Assembly: GCA_035545535.1 (NCBI GenBank)
Contig: DASZYF010000058.1
Span: 1 to 16,608, forward strand
Source of the DNA: DASZYF01 sp035545535
GTDB lineage: Bacteria > Actinomycetota > Actinomycetes > Mycobacteriales > CAJCIY01
Direction: 5' to 3'
Length of the DNA: 16,608 nt
Part shown: positions 14,383-16,608 of the stretch, one piece after another
Position numbering within the stretch: the stretch's first letter is position 1
Layout of the letters: each line of letters starts with the position of its first letter
Made by a program: the position numbers and the translations under genes
The notes under the pieces: generated by a model
The model's database searches: none
Told to the model about the DNA's origin: nothing
Seen by the model: the letters and a program-made list of their open reading frames with translations, nothing else

Positions 14383-15423
14383 ATGGCGGAACCGCTGGCC
14401 GAGGCCGGTGTCGACGAGCTCATCGTCGACACCCCGCCGCGCCGCCGCGGCCGCCGGCTGCTGTGGGCGGCGATGTTCCTCGTCCTCGCCGGGCTCGTGG
14501 CGTTCGCCGTCGCATCGCAGACCGATGATCTGCACCGCGCTTGGCGGGCGCTCGCCCACGTCGACGGCAGATGGCTCGCGCTCGCAGCACTGGTCGAGGC
14601 GCTGTCGTTCGTGGCCAACGCCATCGCGATCCGTGCGTTGCTGCCCGCGCCGGCCGACGGCCAGGCACCCGGGATCATCGCGCTCACCGGCATCACGCTG
14701 TCCGGCCAGGCGGTGATGAACCTCATGCCGGCCGGGATGACCGGCATGTGGTGGTACAGCTACCGGCGCCTGCGCAAGCGCGGCGTCGAGCCGGTGACCG
14801 TCACGTGGGCGCTGCTCGTCGTCGGGCTCTTCTCGACCGCGACGCTCGCGATCCTCGCGCTCATCGGCGCCGAGATCGAGCCGCACGACAAGGTCCCCGG
14901 ACTGCGCGAGACGGCGATCGCCGCGATCGTCGTGCTGGTGGCGCTCGGCGTCGGGCTGCGCTACATGCACCGCTGGCGCTGGGGCACCGAGGTGCTCGAA
15001 CGCGTCCGCCGCCGGATCGCGCGCAAGCGCGACGAGGGTGAGCACCTGCGGGACCGGTTGCGCGCGGTGCGGCTGTCGCGGACGCGCTTCACGATCGCGC
15101 TCGTCGCCACCGGCTGCGTGTGGCTCGCCGACGCGGGCGCGCTCGCGCTCGCGTTCCCAGCGGTGCACGGGCACATCTCGCTCGCCGCGCTGGCCGTCGG
15201 CTACACGGCCGGTCAGCTGGCCACGCAGCTGCCGGTGACCCCGGGCGGGCTCGGCGTCGTCGAGGTCGGCATCACCGCCGCGCTCGTCGCCCTCGGCGGC
15301 AAGCAGGACGAGGTGCTCCCGGCGGTGCTGCTCTACCGGTTGATGGCGTACTGGGCGGTGCTGCCCCTCGGGGCCGCGAGCTACGCCCTGCTGCGGCGGG
15401 CGGAGGCGCGCCGCCCCTCCTGA
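14383..15423 (+). CDS. Lysylphosphatidylglycerol synthase-type transmembrane protein (UPF0104)
   Basis: This integral membrane protein of 346 residues has about eight hydrophobic helices. It resembles the flippase-like domain of lysylphosphatidylglycerol synthase (MprF N-terminus, UPF0104/YbhN). The signature PVTPGGLGVVEVGI (PGGLGVVE at 287-294) near the C-terminus is the strongest mark. GQAVMNLMPAGMTGMWWYSYRRLRKRG (about 107-133) fits the central conserved region. There is no aminoacyl-transferase domain, so on its own it could move or expose a lipid or polyprenyl-linked substrate; this is inference. The start is set by a leaderless promoter. The 3' end slightly overlaps an antisense gene remnant. 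Confidence 0.9.
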   Translation: MAEPLAEAGVDELIVDTPPRRRGRRLLWAAMFLVLAGLVAFAVASQTDDLHRAWRALAHVDGRWLALAALVEALSFVANAIAIRALLPAPADGQAPGIIALTGITLSGQAVMNLMPAGMTGMWWYSYRRLRKRGVEPVTVTWALLVVGLFSTATLAILALIGAEIEPHDKVPGLRETAIAAIVVLVALGVGLRYMHRWRWGTEVLERVRRRIARKRDEGEHLRDRLRAVRLSRTRFTIALVATGCVWLADAGALALAFPAVHGHISLAALAVGYTAGQLATQLPVTPGGLGVVEVGITAALVALGGKQDEVLPAVLLYRLMAYWAVLPLGAASYALLRRAEARRPS

Positions 15424-15619
15424 CCGGCGATCACGAGGTCGTGCGCGCGGATGAGGTCGTCGATGTGCGACCACGTCGTGGCCCGCGCCTGCCGGCCGGT
15501 GAGCACACCGAGGTGACCGCCCGGTGCGATCTCGAACCGCACGTCGGGTTGTCGACGGCCATCGGGTTCGGCATCCCGGGCAGCTCCATCGGGGCGAGAC
15601 GCTGGTGCAACGCCGGCAC
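15381..15619 (-). pseudogene. Decayed C-terminal fragment of an alpha/beta hydrolase (PHA-synthase-like)
   Basis: On the minus strand, the frame from about 15550 to the TAG at 15381-15383 reads PDVRFEIAPGGHLGVLTGR, then ARATTWSHIDDLI. This strongly recalls the last His-bearing segment of poly-hydroxyalkanoate-synthase-like alpha/beta hydrolases. The frame is open for only about 80 codons and holds no nucleophile elbow. The 5' part (15619 to about 15550) is open in another frame (LAPMELPGMPNPMAV) that I cannot place. A gene of about 350 codons has therefore been reduced by a large deletion and a frame change. The fragment overlaps the end of the plus-strand membrane gene by 43 bases and starts next to the stop of the permease. 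Tail recognition is moderate in certainty. Confidence 0.45.
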
Positions 15620-15623
15620 CCGG

Positions 15624-16608
15624 TCAGGCGTGCGCGGGATGGGCTTCCGGCGTGCTGGACGCGCCCGTCCGGGACAGCCGCACGAGGTAGGCGAAGCCGA
15701 TGAGGGCGACGAGGTCGAGGAACGTCGTGTAGGTCCACCCGAACGCGTCGCGGCCGACGTGCCCGTGCATCACCGGCCGGTCGGGGGCGATGGACAGGGC
15801 GCGGAACAGGTAGTCGACCGCGAGCCCGGCGAGGCTCATCGTCGCCCAGAACGTGGCGAGCAGCCGCGCGGTCACGCGCCCGCCGTACGTCCGCCGGTAG
15901 ACGAGCAGCAGCGGCAGCGTGATGAGGTCGGCGAACACGAAAGCGACGACGCCGCCGAACGTGATGCCCGCGCTCCACAGCGCCGCGGCCAGCGGCACGT
16001 TGCCGATGGAGCAGACGAAGCTGATGATCGCGAGGAACGGGCCGAGCACCACGTTCTCCAGCGCCGACCAGAACCCGTGGCCCGTGACGAACAGCGACCT
16101 CCAGAACCCGATGGGCAAGGCCGTGTCCGCGACGCCCGCGAGCACGAAGCCGACGACCAGCTCGGTGCGCAGCATGCGCAGGTCCATCAACGTCGCCCGG
16201 GCGGCGGCCACCCACCCGTCGTGGGACCGGATGCGCTGCGCGAACGGGATGGCCGGGTCCGCTGGGGCATCGTCTCTGGGGTCGTCGCCGGGGTGGTGCG
16301 CGGGGGGGTCCTGCGCGTGGCAGTGATCGCCGTCCGCGTCGTCGTCGCCGCCTGCGTGGGTGCGCGCCTCGGCGACGAGCCGAGGACCGAGCGTGCGGGG
16401 CAGTCCGACGGCGAGCAACGCGATCATCAGCGCGCCACCCACGAGCTCGGCCAGGGCGAACGACCATCCCATGAGGAGCCACAGCACGATGCCGAGCTCC
16501 ACGACGAGGTTCGTCGAGGCGAACATGAACGCCTGTGCCGCAGTGAAGTCGGCGCCGCGGACGAACAGCGTGCGCGCGAGCGCCGCGGCCGCGTAGGAGC
16601 ACGACGAC
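15624..16608 (-). CDS. COG0701-type permease (ArsP-like), 5' end beyond the window
   Basis: About 327 residues are visible, and the frame stays open to the right edge, so the N-terminus is missing. The first visible residues (SSCSYAAAALARTLFVRGADFTAAQAFMFASTNLVVELGI) match the conserved Cys/Ser-rich helix of the DUF318/ArsP_1 permease family; family proteins are a little longer than this. Six to eight membrane helices are split by a cytoplasm-like loop rich in His and Asp (16257-16358). The second half carries the paired motif FVCSIGNVPLAAALWSAGITFGGVVAFVFADL, a repeat of the first. Family members include arsenical exporters, but many have unknown substrates. An internal ATG at 16526 is unlikely to be the true start because the homology begins before it. 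Confidence 0.88.
   Translation of the reverse strand, partial: SSCSYAAAALARTLFVRGADFTAAQAFMFASTNLVVELGIVLWLLMGWSFALAELVGGALMIALLAVGLPRTLGPRLVAEARTHAGGDDDADGDHCHAQDPPAHHPGDDPRDDAPADPAIPFAQRIRSHDGWVAAARATLMDLRMLRTELVVGFVLAGVADTALPIGFWRSLFVTGHGFWSALENVVLGPFLAIISFVCSIGNVPLAAALWSAGITFGGVVAFVFADLITLPLLLVYRRTYGGRVTARLLATFWATMSLAGLAVDYLFRALSIAPDRPVMHGHVGRDAFGWTYTTFLDLVALIGFAYLVRLSRTGASSTPEAHPAHA

Noticed and set aside
16360..16602. Small plus-strand open frame at the right edge
   Set aside because: It is the shadow of the permease gene, whose frame carries clear membrane helices and family motifs.

Overview
The window is very GC-rich, coding-dense DNA from a high-GC actinobacterium. An F420-type luciferase-like monooxygenase, many GTG starts, four-base start/stop overlaps and several leaderless promoters (a TANNNT -10 box 6-7 bases before the start codon) all fit. 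I would place it near the Acidimicrobiia, but that is inference from gene style and not from a marker gene. No rRNA, tRNA, CRISPR array, insertion sequence or phage gene was seen, and no stretch over 300 bases lacks a gene.

Positions 1-3773 hold metabolic genes: the possible tail of an upstream gene, a short-chain dehydrogenase, a convergent DHA2-type MFS exporter, and, divergent from the exporter, a SnoaL-like protein followed by a luciferase-like F420-dependent oxidoreductase. The divergent MFS/SnoaL pair and the oxidoreductase each have a leaderless-type promoter. These move the likely starts of the first two inward from the longest open frames.

Positions 3777-12352 hold the most striking locus. 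A minus-strand protein with a C-terminal cyclic-nucleotide-binding (CNB) domain is divergent from a five-gene chain in which every junction overlaps by about four bases. The chain is a response regulator fused to a class III nucleotide cyclase, a MacB/LolD-type ABC ATPase, an FtsX-type permease, a HisKA_3 sensor kinase and a phytoene-desaturase-like FAD oxidoreductase. The divergent promoter region carries two perfect dyads. The simplest reading is a self-contained circuit: membrane kinase, phospho-controlled cyclase, cyclic nucleotide, divergently encoded receptor, physically linked to an ABC export or envelope module. The cyclase lacks the canonical substrate-specifying Lys (it has Gln) and the CNB domain has Arg-Thr in its phosphate cassette, so the nucleotide made and sensed is an open question.

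Positions 12371-13484 carry two minus-strand response regulators, a receiver-only protein and a NarL-type REC-HTH protein. The latter looks like a paralogue of the front half of the cyclase fusion. Positions 13517-14316 carry a CrcB/Fluc fluoride-channel pair whose Phe-box losses are complementary, predicting a heterodimer with a single good pore. Positions 14383-15423 encode a lysylphosphatidylglycerol-synthase-type membrane protein. Then come a decayed fragment of an alpha/beta hydrolase (PHA-synthase-like) and a COG0701-type permease with a His/Asp-rich loop that runs off the right edge.
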